Positions 28,560-39,664 of a DNA stretch of 64,000 bases are shown piece by piece (position 1 is the stretch's first letter; each line of letters starts with the position of its first letter). The stretch lies in the NCBI GenBank assembly GCA_963969495.1, contig OZ018322.1:158068848-158132847 (forward strand), given 5' to 3'. A program made the position numbers and the translations under genes. The DNA comes from Ceratothoa steindachneri. Lineage: Eukaryota > Arthropoda > Malacostraca > Isopoda > Cymothoidae. Under the pieces are notes generated by a model that was given only the letters and a program-made list of their open reading frames with translations, did no database searches and was not told the DNA's origin.

Positions 28560-30715
28560 GGCTGCTGTGGTGGAATCTAAAGATCAGAAAACATACCGGC
28601 ATGTTGAGAAGGTAAACTCGACAAAGATTATTTATTGCATTTATTATTCGCAAATCTCTCGTCCCCGGAGATCTTTGCGAGGGAGCTTAATAGAATGCTG
28701 ACGGACAAAGGGATGCAGGAAATGTAGTTTCCTGAAAGAACACGGTTTGAGGAGATTGTAAAAATTAGTCTCAAACCCCGGCGCGAGACTAGTTACCAGA
28801 AGCTCGCATCCACAGGTAGCACCCTAGTTCCTTCCAGGGATCCCGGAATTCAAGCAGAGGCACCACGATATGAAAAAGAACACACCGATAAACAAAACAA
28901 CAGTCAAAAGACACAAATAAAACATAACACAGACACACATAAGCACAATCGAAAATGGAAGTTTCGGCAAATGAAGCTGCGAGACACGAGGGAGAGGTGC
29001 GCTCACCTCTTCCCCGAAAAATCTAGCAGAGCAAAGACTTCCAAGATCGTTCTCTTTTTGTAAGAGGGAATCTAGGGACGTATACTAAACAAGAAAAATA
29101 AACTTGAAGGTATACGCCGCCGAAAGGTTCCCTTTTGCAAAGGAGAGGAATTCTCTTGACGTAACTGAATGATTAATATCCGTAAAATACAAATCCAAAT
29201 TCTCTTCAGACGACTGCTCGGAAAATGAAGTCGAGGAGGCTTTACTCCAAGGGTTAATTAAATTGGGTCCCGACACTTTCACTACACTTATAGTCGGCGA
29301 ATTAAGGAAAAAACGCAGAAGATCTAGTACTCAACCAAGCACTCAACAAGGACCTAAGATCGTAAGATAATAAGTCATAAAAACAACATAGACACACACA
29401 GGAATCTATAGTGAACAAGACAATGGGCATATTAAAAATATTACAGTTTAACTCGAATGGTTGTAGGTTCAAAAATATACTCTACGGTATCATAATAAGA
29501 CAATGTCTCCCAGAGGTTGTATTCATCTCAGAACTTGCGATATATGACACAGGCAGCCTAAAATCTTTTCCTTACGAAGTCATGACCAAAATTCACACCG
29601 GTGAAGGTTTTAACGGATGTGCAATAGCTGAGAAAAGCGGTCGTGACTTGAGTTCAATGATAAGTGGACTCGATAGGTCATACCTCTCTGTGGAGATCCG
29701 TACGGCAGTGGGCCTCTTGGTTGTGGCAACAAGGAACCAGCCAGCAAGGAGAGGGTACTTACCCCTTCACAACTTTCTGCTCCTTTGTGGTCACAGCAAA
29801 ACCGTTCTTTTTGTCGGCGACCTCAATGCGAGGAGTGCTGCCTCAAATTATACGTCAACCCACACAGCAGGCAGAAATCTTGAGACACTTATTGATAGGC
29901 AAATTCTGACTAAAATTAGAGCAAATTTCCCGACATAGATAAAAGACATAGCAGCCCCCAAAACCAGACACAGTGCTCACCAGCACTGTGTTCCTCTACA
30001 ATTCCTTCATTGAACCGGGCCCTTCTATCCCCAGCGACCACCAAGTTATCTTTATTAAAATTCCAACTGCGGTTATTCAAGTCCTCATCCCAGAACGTAA
30101 GAGTTACGCTGGCGTCAACTGGGATACTTATAAACGACTACTCGAAAATTACACTCCCTCCCCCTAAATAGATGCTAATTTAGAAGAAATTAGCGAGGAG
30201 TTAGAAAAAAATTAATGATTATCTATTAAAGGCAGACAAGGAAGCTGTTCCCAGAATAAAATATAAAACCTGATTTGCCCCTACTTGGAAATCTAGAATG
30301 AAATCCCTCGTGAGGGAATACAGGGACCCTATCATTGAAGTGAACCTCACCCGCCCCAACATCATTACGCACAGACAAAAACAGCGGATTTCGGGATGAT
30401 TTAATGACTCATATTAACGAGCAGCATAGTATACTTTAAGACAATTTAAGACATCCTGAATTTAGAAAACGACTCAGGTACATTCTGGCAGACAGTAAAA
30501 AGACTAAGAGGAGTACACACATAAACGACAATAAAACTCACACGAGATAATACAGAAATTACGGACACAGAAGAAATCGAAGAAGAATTCACACTGTTCG
30601 GGTCATCTATATTTAAGATATCCCAGGAAGAGGATGATAACTTTAATAGTCATTGTCAAGAGAATATTCTTGGATTTTGCACTAAGGCGAGAATTACTCC
30701 CTTGGACCATCTCTT
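28560..30715 (+). pseudogene. LINE family A copy 3 (gag remnant and endonuclease)
   Basis: A gag-like region precedes ORF2: plus-strand frames at 28660-29330 include MLTDKGM and an acidic C-terminal stretch near 29220. ORF2 starts at 29411 with MNKTMGILKILQFNSNG and reads through an apurinic-type endonuclease to 29938: FISELAIYD, RNQPARRGYLPLHNF, and FVGDLNARSAA with the catalytic GDLNA motif. A shifted frame at 29973-30167 has the SDHQVIF box, the final His/Asp motif of these endonucleases, then VNWDTYKRLLENY. Linker sequence continues to about 30700 (SIFKISQEED). The RT is missing, so the copy is 3' truncated and followed by the 5' side of the gypsy region. This is the best preserved endonuclease of the family here. 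Confidence 0.85.
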
Positions 30716-31619
30716 CAAGGTAACAGCAACGCGCAACTCTCCTGTGCAACTGCTCTCTCTAGCCGCCCCACCAAGTGTTAGCCTTCATCGTCGGCTTTTT
30801 ATACGCTCAAGGTCATTCGAGCGACCCTCGGACAATACTGTTCGTTTGTTTGTACGGTTACGGCCCCCACCAAGACTCCTCTCTTTTAGCCGCTGAGACC
30901 CGTGTACATCTAATGTGTATATAGGTTTTTTAATCTCCTTTTAACAATGTAAAATAATAATATTTCCATATTAGTAAAGTTACATTTGTTCCCCTTTTGT
31001 GTTATCCGGGAACGTCCATGATAGTCGACTGTTGGCCAATCCACATGCTGTTAATTTTCACTCTGCTTATATTTTAAATCATCCACGCATTAGAAACGCA
31101 GAAAGAGTTAACTTGACCCTTTCCTACGACATCTATATTAAACCTGTATCAGGTTATTTGTGTTAATCTTGGTCAATCAATTGATTGAAATTTGATCAAT
31201 CAAATGGTTAATCTTTGATAAATTGTATCGGTTCGGGAGTGTAAAAGGTGAAAAATAACCATTGCATAACTATGGGCAAAGTTTATTTGTTCCCGTTCCA
31301 CTTTATTTTTTGTTTTGAATTGATTGTCGAGTGACCGTGTGTAACTATTAATTTTATTCGCTCACGGAATTGAATTGTCGTCCTTCGAGGCCTTATCTCG
31401 TGTCGTAAGTTTAATGTAGAGAAAAATAGTATTATACTTCGTATGGTTGTGTTAGAATTGCTATAACTCTTGTCTCAATCACAGTAAAATCGCTTTTACT
31501 GGGATTTCGTTTATTAGCATGAACATTTTTTATTCCCGTTCGCGCGTAAAGGAATCCATAATTCTGCCATATTCATTGTCGTGCGTTAATTCAATTTTTA
31601 TTGTTGTGCCCATCGCGTA
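30716..31619. other. Possible 5' LTR or leader of the gypsy-like element
   Basis: The GC-richer stretch 30720-31060 has LTR-like character (pyrimidine-rich segments, then AGTAAAGTTACATTTGTTCC near 30975), but no second copy exists in the window to define an LTR, and no primer binding site could be fixed. The rest is a spacer with short palindromes around TCAATCAATTGATTGA (31173). Confidence 0.3.
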
Positions 31620-31688
31620 AACAAGCAGCATGTGACCGTTTGAAATTTTCAAGGCCCAAGGTGAGTCACTGGGACTCGCAAAGATCTG

Positions 31689-32560
31689 ATGGCCTACATC
31701 AAGGAAAAAGAAAGAAGAGACCGTGAAGAAAAGGAACGAGAAGAAAGAGAGAGAATTCGCATTCAGGATTTCTAAATGGGCTTAGCGAGGAACAAGAATC
31801 TCTCCATAAACTCCTCAAGTGCTAGACTAGACGCACCGCCAACTGAGACCATAACCCCCCTCCCCCATCTTTAAAGAAGGCGAAGACTTCGGATCTAATC
31901 TCCCCCACTTCAAAAAGAATTTCGAGCTGAACCAGTGGAACATCGAGACGAAGGGCGTAGCACAATTATTGTCCCTGTTGAGCTCTTAACTCAGCGATAT
32001 TTTATCTCCCTCCCATCAGATGTAAGGTGCCTCATCGTTAAAAGCCGAGTTGCTCGCCGCTTACAATATGAGCCCAGATTTCTATCCAGCTAGATTACAT
32101 CACTATCGCATTCAACCTAACCAGACTTTTGGACAGTTCAGCTTCCCCCTACAGCGTCCACTAAATGTTTGGATTCACACGGTCCAAGGTGCATCATGTA
32201 TACGACGCCCTGGTTGATTTCGTCCACAAGGATCAATTACTTGAGTCGCTCCATTCGGAAACAAATCCTTCGTTAAGGAACGGAGATGCTGTACTTTCAA
32301 GAAATGCATCGAGGAGACAGACGTCTAGGCGGTAGTTACAACTGCTACCCGTCTGCTCACGAATTATATAGTGCGATGACCCATGTTTTTGGCCAAAGCC
32401 AAAGGGAATGTGAATCTCTATGTCTTTTGTGGTCCAAAGCCCAGAATAAAACACGCGAATCCGTCAGAGGGATTAAGCTGATTTCCTAATTTATCAAGGA
32501 TGACCTACTCTATCGTGTCTCCACCGAGGTAAACGACACCTAGTCGTGCACACTATGTGA
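31689..32560 (+). pseudogene. gypsy-like gag pseudogene
   Basis: Starts with a charged coiled-coil-like run at 31689 (KEKERRDREEKEREERER), which stops after 28 codons. Later frames carry structural-protein-like segments: FKKNFELNQWNIE, LLAAYNMSPDFYPARLHHY and VYDALVDFVHKDQLLESLHS (about 32187-32255). The C-terminus at about 32400-32460 resembles a degenerate zinc knuckle (VFCGPKPRIKHANP). Frame changes are frequent. The integrase follows after only about 130 bases, with no protease between. Confidence 0.65.
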
Positions 32561-32589
32561 ACCCCACTCCGTCCCTCCAATCCTGCAAA

Positions 32590-33650
32590 CTGCTCACGCT
32601 AACCTATTTTCTGGTCACTTTCGTCACACAAATAGCCCTCAGAGGATCTTCAAATATTTTTATTGCCCTGGAGTGACCGACGAAATTCTGCGATATTATC
32701 GTTCGTGCGACATTTGACAAAAGACGCCAATAAAAGGCCAAGGCAGATCTGTGCCTTTGCAGAAGGGACCACTAATCTCTGAATCTTTCTTCCGAGTAAC
32801 TATCGACCTAATCAGACCGATCCCCCCCCCCCTTCGAGTGAAGGCTATAGTTACGTTTAGAGCTGGTCGACTATGCCACTCGATTCCCCGAGACTGTACT
32901 CCTAAAGTAAATCGATAGCATCTCCTGCGCCGAAGCCCTTATTTTCATCTTTTCCCGGGTGGGCCTACCCAAAGAAATTCTCTCGGATCTTGGTCGTCAA
33001 GTCACCTCCGAATTAATGGAGTACGTTGGTAAATTATTGATGATCAAACCTCTGTTTACTACACCTTTTCACCCGAGTGGGAATGGAATATGAGGAAAGC
33101 TAAATAAATTATTGATGATCAAGCCCCTGTTTACTATACCTTTTCACCCGAGTGGGAATGGAATGTGCTAAAGGCTAAATGGAAGCCTCAAGGCTATTCC
33201 TTCCGGTATCCATTTTTACCTACCCTGAAATTCCCAATCGTGCATTAGGATTTGCCTCCTTTCATCATTTATATGGTAGAAAGGTCAGAGTTCCTTTGAG
33301 TATCCTTAAGGATCTTTCTTTCAATCAGAAATTGAATCAAAATATCCAGAGTTTCGAATCGTATCAACTAGAATTGAGAAATAGGCTGGAAAATTTTTCA
33401 AAATTTCGTCTGGGAACGCCGACGTCAATTTTGACAAGTATAAGAAAATTCGATTGCAAGTCTAAAGAAAGAAAATTTGACCCCAGAAAAGAAGTTTTGC
33501 TTCTCCTCCCCACGGACAACAACAAATTCTTGAGCCAGCGGAAAGGCCTCCACCACATATTCCAGGAGCGTGGGCACGTCGATTACCTTGTTGAAACCCC
33601 CTCGAGATGAAAGCATTTTCATATTAATATGCTCAAGCGGTAGCACTGGC
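32590..33650 (+). pseudogene. gypsy-like integrase pseudogene
   Basis: The protein would insert the cDNA into the genome. The HHCC zinc-binding domain is readable at 32590-32720 (FSGHFRHTNSPQRIFKYFYC, then SCDI followed by a stop at the last Cys). The catalytic core has VTIDLI (first Asp, about 32805), EILSDLGRQVTSELMEY (second Asp, about 32987) and FTTPFHPSGNG, after which the expected Glu is lost. A 75-bp tandem duplication (33031-33180) repeats 25 codons of the core. The C-terminal domain is an open frame at 33179-33610 (LGFASFHHLYGRKVRVPLSI at its core, then EVLLLLPTDNNK), typical of gypsy integrases. Confidence 0.85.
33031..33180 (+). repeat. 75-bp tandem duplication, two copies
   Basis: Units 33031-33105 and 33106-33180 both start AAATTATTGATGATCAA and end GGCTAAAT or AGCTAAAT. 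They differ at a handful of positions. The unit length is 25 codons, so the repeat keeps the frame. Confidence 0.95.
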
Positions 33651-33689
33651 GCGCGGGTATTAACCAGATAGTTACAATCGAAGAAGAAT

Positions 33690-34665
33690 TCCCCATTGAA
33701 TCCGGCTACCCCCCTCCTGGACACATTTTATGTAATTCAAGTTACCTGCGTAGAGAAAGACAAAGAATACCCGTTGCATGTCTTGACCGACTTTAATAAT
33801 TTCCCGTCTGCGAAAATTAAGATATGCGACCAGCTATCATCTCTTCAAAAGGATCAACTGCAAGCGCTCCTGCGTCCTGTTGATGACATCAACACCGAGA
33901 TCCCCGGTTATGCTACCCACTTTGATCAAAATTTTTAACTAACCAACGTGGAGCGAATCCGTTCCAAACCATACCCCCTGCCTATACACCTCCGGGAAGC
34001 ATTCAATAACGAAGGGAATAAACTTCCATTTGGATTTATCCAAGGCCTATTATCAGATCCCCCTTAGTGAGGATTGAAGAAATTTACTGTTTTCCCCACT
34101 GAGAATAGGATTATGCAGTTCCGATGGCTCCTTTCTGCTCTGGTGACGGCTTGCTGCAATTATAACCATATGATGAGAAGGATTTTAGAAGGCTTACACA
34201 AAATCACCGACTATTTCAATAATGTTTATGTAGCCACCCGAGATTGAGATCAACACTTGAACACCCTTCAAGCCCTTCTGTATCGAGTCAGGAAACACAA
34301 TTTGACAATTGTTTCGGCAAGTGACACTTCCATTTTGGCACTAACGATTATCTCGGCTTTTATGTCGGGAATAATCGATTAGCGCCACAGCAACAAAAGA
34401 TCCGGGCCATCGTGAACATGCCGTTTTCCACTAATATAAAGCATTTTCGATCCTTCATATGCTCAGCATCGTTCTATTGTGGCTTCATACCCAACTTTGC
34501 GACTGTTTTCGTCCCCCTCTTCGACCTATTAAAGAAGAAGGCCCCGAACGCCTCGAGTGAACGCCGCTTTTAATTCACAGCTACAAAATCTCAAGTAAAA
34601 GTTGGCATCCGCCCCTATCCTCCGCCTCCCTAACTCGGACAAACTTGTTGGCATTAAATCCTCCT
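33690..34665 (+). pseudogene. gypsy-like reverse transcriptase pseudogene
   Basis: A linker frame (33696-33938) has VTCVEKDKEYPLHVL, then the usual RT lead-in LSSLQKDQLQALLRPVDD. RT motifs follow with frame changes: KPYPLPIHLRE (about 33970), DLSKAYYQIPL in a shifted frame (about 34035), KKFTVFPTENRIMQFRW (about 34080), and DYFNNVYVATRD (about 34208) where the catalytic YxDD box reads YFNN. Later pieces include LRSFI-like and FASFYCGFIPNFA-like segments (34440-34500), PLFDLLKKKAPN, and LASAPILRLPNSDK leading into RNase H, which is truncated. Both active-site aspartates of the box are replaced, so it is inactive even without the frameshifts. Confidence 0.85.
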
Positions 34666-34765
34666 CCAAACTACTTCCGAGCCATTTTCTTTTTTATCCA
34701 TGTATCAATTTTTGTTCCTAAAATAAATTTTCCATTTTTATCCATATAATAAGAAAACCCATATC

Positions 34766-34768
<3 letters not shown>

Positions 34769-34840
<72 letters not shown>

Positions 34841-34845
34841 TATAT
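34769..34845. repeat. (TA)n microsatellite
   Basis: TA array shortly after the break point of the gypsy-like element. Confidence 0.97.
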
Positions 34846-35219
34846 GTTTATTTGTGTGCAATAAATTCTTTTTTTGTATTTATTTTGTATAATCGTAGCA
34901 TAACACACCCTCGGGCCAGTAAGCCTCACTTAATGGTATAATATAGAAAAATATCCTTCGGCAAAAATGCCGTAGCATTATATATCCTTATGCATGTGTA
35001 TGGTACAACTCCCCACCCCCTCCCACTAGCTCCACTATTTTGTACTTTGGCTCCACTATTTTGTATTTTTGGGCTCAAGTATGCGACTGTCAAACGCGCA
35101 AAAGACCTGGTTAAGGCGGCAACGGTGAGGTGAAAATCTGCCAGAAAACACCTCCATAACTGATTTCCTTTCGACGACGAGGAATCACAAAGAAATAGAA
35201 GAAGAAAAAGGATTTTTAC
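34846..35219. other. Unassigned
   Basis: Nothing recognised except a small tandem echo of GGCTCCACTATTTTGTA (35030 and 35048). Confidence 0.4.
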
Positions 35220-37842
35220 TCTTCCACGCAAAAATCATCAGGGACCAAATCAAATGTGAGAATTCACGCCTGTTCAAATATGTTTCCGCTGTTAGGAAAT
35301 GGAATAGCATCATATCAAAGAGTGCCAAGACGCAGAGGATACGTACTACAGATGCAGCCAAAAAAGCCATGACTGGAAGAACTGCATGAAAAATAAGAAA
35401 TGTGTGAACTGCAGGAAGGTCCACAGAGCACTAGCCACGGCCTTCCCCGTTAAAAGAAATATTATTAAAAGAAACAGGTGGAGAAGAAAGAAGAGAAACA
35501 CAAGAGAACAACATCATATGCATAAGCAACTAAAATGGCCCAGCCAACACAAATTGCAATATTAGCATACACTAAATTTGAAAATAAGAAATCTAGAAAA
35601 ATGCTTATCTGCATTCTATATGCGCCCGTAAGGAAACTTACAAATCCTGGCACATTCTCAAGTGAGCCAAATTTGGTACCAAGAATAACAATCTGAGTGA
35701 GTTGTGGTTCCCAGAAAACCCTCTCTCAGTTGTAATTCTCCACAAAGGTGAATCAAAAGGTGAGTGCAGCCACTTCTCACAACTTTGACGCAACAGTGAA
35801 TTCACACCAAAAGGTGAAGAGAAAATGTCAACAGTAAGACAGGAACTCATCAGGACACCTGACTTTAGAATTGAAGCAAGAAAGTAGCCGGAAGAAAAAG
35901 CAAGGTAAGATACCGTGGCACAGAAAACTGCCCCCCAAAAAAGGGAACATCAAACCACAACAGATACTGATACAGAAATTATGAGCTTTCAGAGCAAACC
36001 TGCAAGCGAAATAAACACAGAAAGAAGAAAGAATAATTGTAAGTTCGTCAGTAATGAAATAGGTCTTAAAATATATCTATCAGATTTAGTTCCTCTCACT
36101 GCAGTTCTATCCATCGAGGACATCATAAGAGCCCTAAAATATCAGAAGTATAAATGGAACATAACACAATCCGATAACGAATCACAAAAAGCGACAGCAC
36201 TCTATGCAGGCAAAGTGAAACTCTCCAGCGAATCCCTCAAAACGATCCCGGCCAAATAATTCAAGAAGACACATATCAGAAGGCCCGGAAGACACAACGA
36301 ATAAACAGCACACTCAATAAGGAGACATAAATATGGAGAACACAAACAACACCTTAAAGATTTTATGAGTATATACAAATGGATGGTTGTGGAAAGCAAA
36401 CGAATATGGGAACATATTCTTGAGGTTGGACCCCGACATTATTCTGATATCCGAAAATGGTGTAAAATGGATAACACCCGGATGAAAATTCCAAATTCCA
36501 CATCGTGGCAAAAGAACTCCTCTCAAGGCAAAGTGAAACTCTCCCGAGAATCCCTTAATTGCTATTAGAAGGAATATTACGTTCAAAAGGCTAACTGAAA
36601 TAGATGAGACATTCGTAGCCGTTGAAATCCCTACACTAGTTGGGGGAGCCACAGTTGCAGCAGCCCATATTTGCCTTTCAATAATTTGCTAACCCTAACT
36701 GCTCACCGCAGAAACGTATTTATAGCGTGCGACCTAAATGCCAGACTTAGGACGGCAGGCTACACCAGAACGAACGAGAGGGGCAGTAACTTGCAGCTTC
36801 TCATAGACCAGGAGAGACTACAGAGAGCCTGGCCTGAATTTCAGACTTACCTGATCGAAAGATCTGCCACCTACTGGGCAAATAATAATAAGGAGCACCA
36901 ACTTACTCTTCAATCTGGTCTGTATGGCCCCACGGAGCAAAGCGACCATCATGACCACCATCTCCCTCGCACATATTCTGCTTCCTCTCTCACCCAGGAA
37001 AAGCTATCCAAATCCAAACTGCGAGCTGTACAAGAGAATTCTCAACAGCCATGAACTAGCCAACCTAAGCGAGGCTATGCTGGGAGACATAGACGAGGAA
37101 ATGGACAGGATCACACACCTGATCATGGAGCGGATTAGAGATATATTCTCTGCGTCATACACAATAGCCCTTCACACACCAGGTGGACAGAGGAGATGCG
37201 AGATATTACCTCGGAACACATGGATATTTTCGAGGAATTCAGGTGACCTGGCACTAAGAGGGATCGCACCAGAAGACTCGGGGAACTCAGGGGGCAGCTC
37301 AAACCAAAAATCAATGAACAGCAACAGATATTATGGGATGAATTAATTGATAAGATTGACTCAAAGTAAAACCATCAGAAATTCTGGAAGAACATCAAAA
37401 AACTGAGAGGTATACCTCCACAGGAGAAAATCAAGCTGGGAAAAACACGAGGAAATCATTGAAGATTCAGAGAGGCTTGCGAGTAAATTTATGAGGTACT
37501 GGCGACAAATATTCACCATCAGAGCCAAAGAGAAAAAGAATTTCAATCTATAATTAGAAGGCCAGGTGATTGACGAACGAAATGAAATAACTCACCGCAC
37601 ACAGCTCTACCGGAACGTTTCCGGAGAGAGGAGAATGAAAGGCCACGGCTGCCAGATCACTGCTGAAGAGTTTCTAAGCACGCTCAAATCCTTTAAACAA
37701 AGCATCTGTCTGGACGGGTATCACCCAAAACAATCTGGTATACCCCCCATCCCCTTCCAGCCTGCTTCAGAGGGTTACTAACGTAATGAATTCGGCCCTG
37801 AACACTGGTTACTTTCCTGACGAATACAAGGTTGTCCTTTTC
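35220..37842 (+). pseudogene. LINE family A copy 4 (gag C-terminus, endonuclease, RT start)
   Basis: The gag C-terminal zinc knuckles are at 35340-35450: YYRCSQKSHDWKNCMKNKKC (first Cys changed to Tyr), then VNCRKVHRALATA. ORF2 begins at 36333 with MENTNNTLKIL and shows DIILISENGV, like copy 2. The endonuclease continues at 36558 (FVAVEIPTLVGGA) and 36671-36880 (CDLNARLRTAGYTRTNERG with the GDLNA motif as CDLNA). The linker follows at 36950-37560. The RT fingers at 37640-37835 read ITAEEFLSTLKSF, then NSALNTGYFPDEYKVV, where the copy stops abruptly at the PLE. A 31-bp segment occurs twice (36208 and 36526). Stops and frameshifts are frequent. Confidence 0.82.
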
Positions 37843-39485
37843 CTCAATCTTTTAGAGCTAGTTATGGGTGATACCATTTTTATTTTTAACAACGAGCTCT
37901 AATTACAACACGAAGGCATGGATATAGGTTCCCCACTGGGTCTCTCCTTTGCTAATAGCTTTTTGTGTCACCACGAAACTTGGTTGCTGGACAATTGTCC
38001 TCTAGAATTCAGGCCTATTGTGTTTAAAAGATTTATAGATGACTGTTTTCTAATTTTTAAGCACAGTGATCATGCACCATTATTTTTCAATTATATTAAC
38101 CAACAACATCCTAACATAAGGTTTTCTATGGCAAGAGGAAAGGACAACAAAATCTCGTTGTTGAATGTCAAAGTTTTTCGAGGTAGGTTCGTATTATAAG
38201 ACATCCATTTACAGAAAACTTACCACCACTAGATTGTGTACACATTTTTTTTAGTAGCTCTCCCAGTCAGTTTAAATTATTCAGTATTAAAAGCTAAATT
38301 TTTAGAGCCTACCATATATGCTCTAACTGGATATCTTTTCATGAAGAACTGACTTTTTTATGGGATTACTTCAAATTTAATTATTACCCTAATTTCATCT
38401 TCGACCAGTTAGTATCAAAATTTCTCCTCAAAATATATTATCCTCGACCCTTTCTTACTACTGTTTCTAAAAAAGAGGTTTTCCTTAGACTACCTTATCT
38501 CAAGAATATGACATTCGAGTTTAAGAATCTCCTTCTCGCTACCCTCAACAATCATTTCCCCCAATGCCAATTCATTTGTATAAATTACAAGCCTGTATCG
38601 TTAAATTCCTTTTTTCTCTCAATCCCTTTGGGCTTACGATCCTGTATAATTTAAAATTATACATGTACGACCTGCCATAGTTTTTATGTAGCCCAAACTT
38701 GCTTACAACTCAAATGCAGGATAGCAAAGCACTTAAGTTTGTCTCATAGGACTGGTATTCCCATTTCTGAACTCTTTCATCAGGCAACATTCTAAGTATC
38801 ACCATCATCCTGTTAATTCTGATTCATTTACCATATTATCTTCAGCCTTAACTTCTCTCGATTTTAAAAATCTTAGTCACTGTACATCAATAAAATAAAT
38901 ACAAACTTAAATAATTACTCATCTTCAATTAAACTATTCACTATATAACCAACCAACACTTCAATACATTAACTAGACAACCGACCAATCGAAGAAATCT
39001 CGTTAATAGTTTTTATATCTTTAGTTAGTTGATTTCACAACTCCTACAATAAAGGTTAGTCCCTCTGTTTAATTAATTCTAATTTGTTTTCGGGGTTTTT
39101 TCTTTGTTTTTATGTATATAATTTCATATAATAGGTTATTTTATTGTTTACTCTAGTTACCTTTAATATTTGATATTCAAGGCAGTTCATGTTATAATTT
39201 CACTTATTTCTATTATTTTTTTAAAATTACACTAGATAGTATTATTATTTAATTCTATATATTGTCATTTGTGTTTTTACTTTACTCTCAATAATTTTCA
39301 ATTTTATCATTTCAATTTGTCTTCATCCGCTTTTTTAGCCATTATATAAGGCATTCTTTTAACTGTTATCGTTAATATTCCTTTCCCTTCTCATTAGTCA
39401 ATACAGTCGCTGAAGATGATTCTGGTAAAGGTGCGAAACATGCGGCCAATAAATGATTAGTGTAATCACTTGGGTCTTCATATTC

Positions 39486-39487
<2 letters not shown>
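37843..39487 (+). pseudogene. Penelope-like element (RT palm to GIY-YIG and 3' UTR)
   Basis: The open frame 37918-38199 holds MDIGSPLGLSFANSFLCHHE and FKRFIDDCFLIFKHSDH, the PLE RT motifs with the catalytic IDD. Upstream, LLELVMGDTIFIFNN at about 37850 is in frame but separated by one stop. Downstream frames give FLLKIYYPRPFLTTV, VFLRLPYLKN and a GIY-YIG region at about 38660-38790 (CHSFYVAQTCLQLKC, then RTGIPISELFHQA). A 600-bp T-rich 3' region ends with a hairpin motif (39409-39447) and a (TA)n array. The 5' half of the RT is missing and is replaced by the LINE A copy 4 junction. The gene is broken by frameshifts. Confidence 0.85.
39409..39447 (+). other. PLE 3'-end hairpin motif (copy a)
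   Basis: Reads CTGAAGATGATTC followed by a short spacer and GTGCGAAACATG. It belongs to a set of motifs of the form YTGAARATG-stem-loop-stem-CGAAAC, seen also at 39636 (minus), 47804, 47980, 53243 (minus) and 53338. This copy has a poor stem. Confidence 0.55.
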
Positions 39488-39579
<92 letters not shown>

Positions 39580-39580
39580 A
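39488..39580. repeat. (TA)n/(GT)n microsatellite
   Basis: TA array passing into about seven GT units; flanked on both sides by PLE hairpin motifs pointing towards it. Confidence 0.97.
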
Positions 39581-39664
39581 AAGATAATGGTGAACCACGA
39601 TATTTTGATCAAGATTTTATTTATAACTATCTGACTAGTTTCGGCAAGATGCCATTTTCAACTA
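39581..39664 (-). other. PLE 3'-end hairpin motif, inverted (copy b)
   Basis: The minus strand at 39664-39636 reads AGTTGAAAATGGCATCTTGC followed by CGAAACTAGTC. GGCA and TGCC pair around a 3-base loop. The orientation is opposite to the copy at 39409, so this is probably the 3' end of a second PLE on the minus strand whose body is not readable upstream. Confidence 0.55.

Larger units (their letters stand above)
31620..34700 (+). mobile_element. Ty3/gypsy-type LTR element with integrase upstream of RT
   Basis: The plus-strand order is gag (31689-32480), integrase (32590-33650), linker (33690-33790), RT (33800-34560), then the first residues of RNase H before the sequence breaks off next to a (TA)n array. 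The integrase and RT are of gypsy type, yet the order is that of Ty1/copia. Ty3/gypsy elements with this order are known as the Gmr1 group. No 3' LTR is present. All genes are broken. Confidence 0.75.

Noticed and set aside
30716..31060. Defined 5' LTR
   Set aside because: No second LTR copy and no clear primer binding site, so the boundaries would be guesses.
33425..33724. Minus-strand frame of 99 codons
   Set aside because: It is antisense to the integrase C-terminal domain, which has recognisable motifs on the plus strand.
35185..35653. Hydrophobic minus-strand frames resembling membrane proteins
   Set aside because: They are the antisense of the LINE A copy 4 gag region with its zinc knuckles.
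39409..39447. Active hammerhead ribozyme
   Set aside because: The core letters are suggestive, but helix II is poor and helices I and III could not be drawn, so only a motif is reported.
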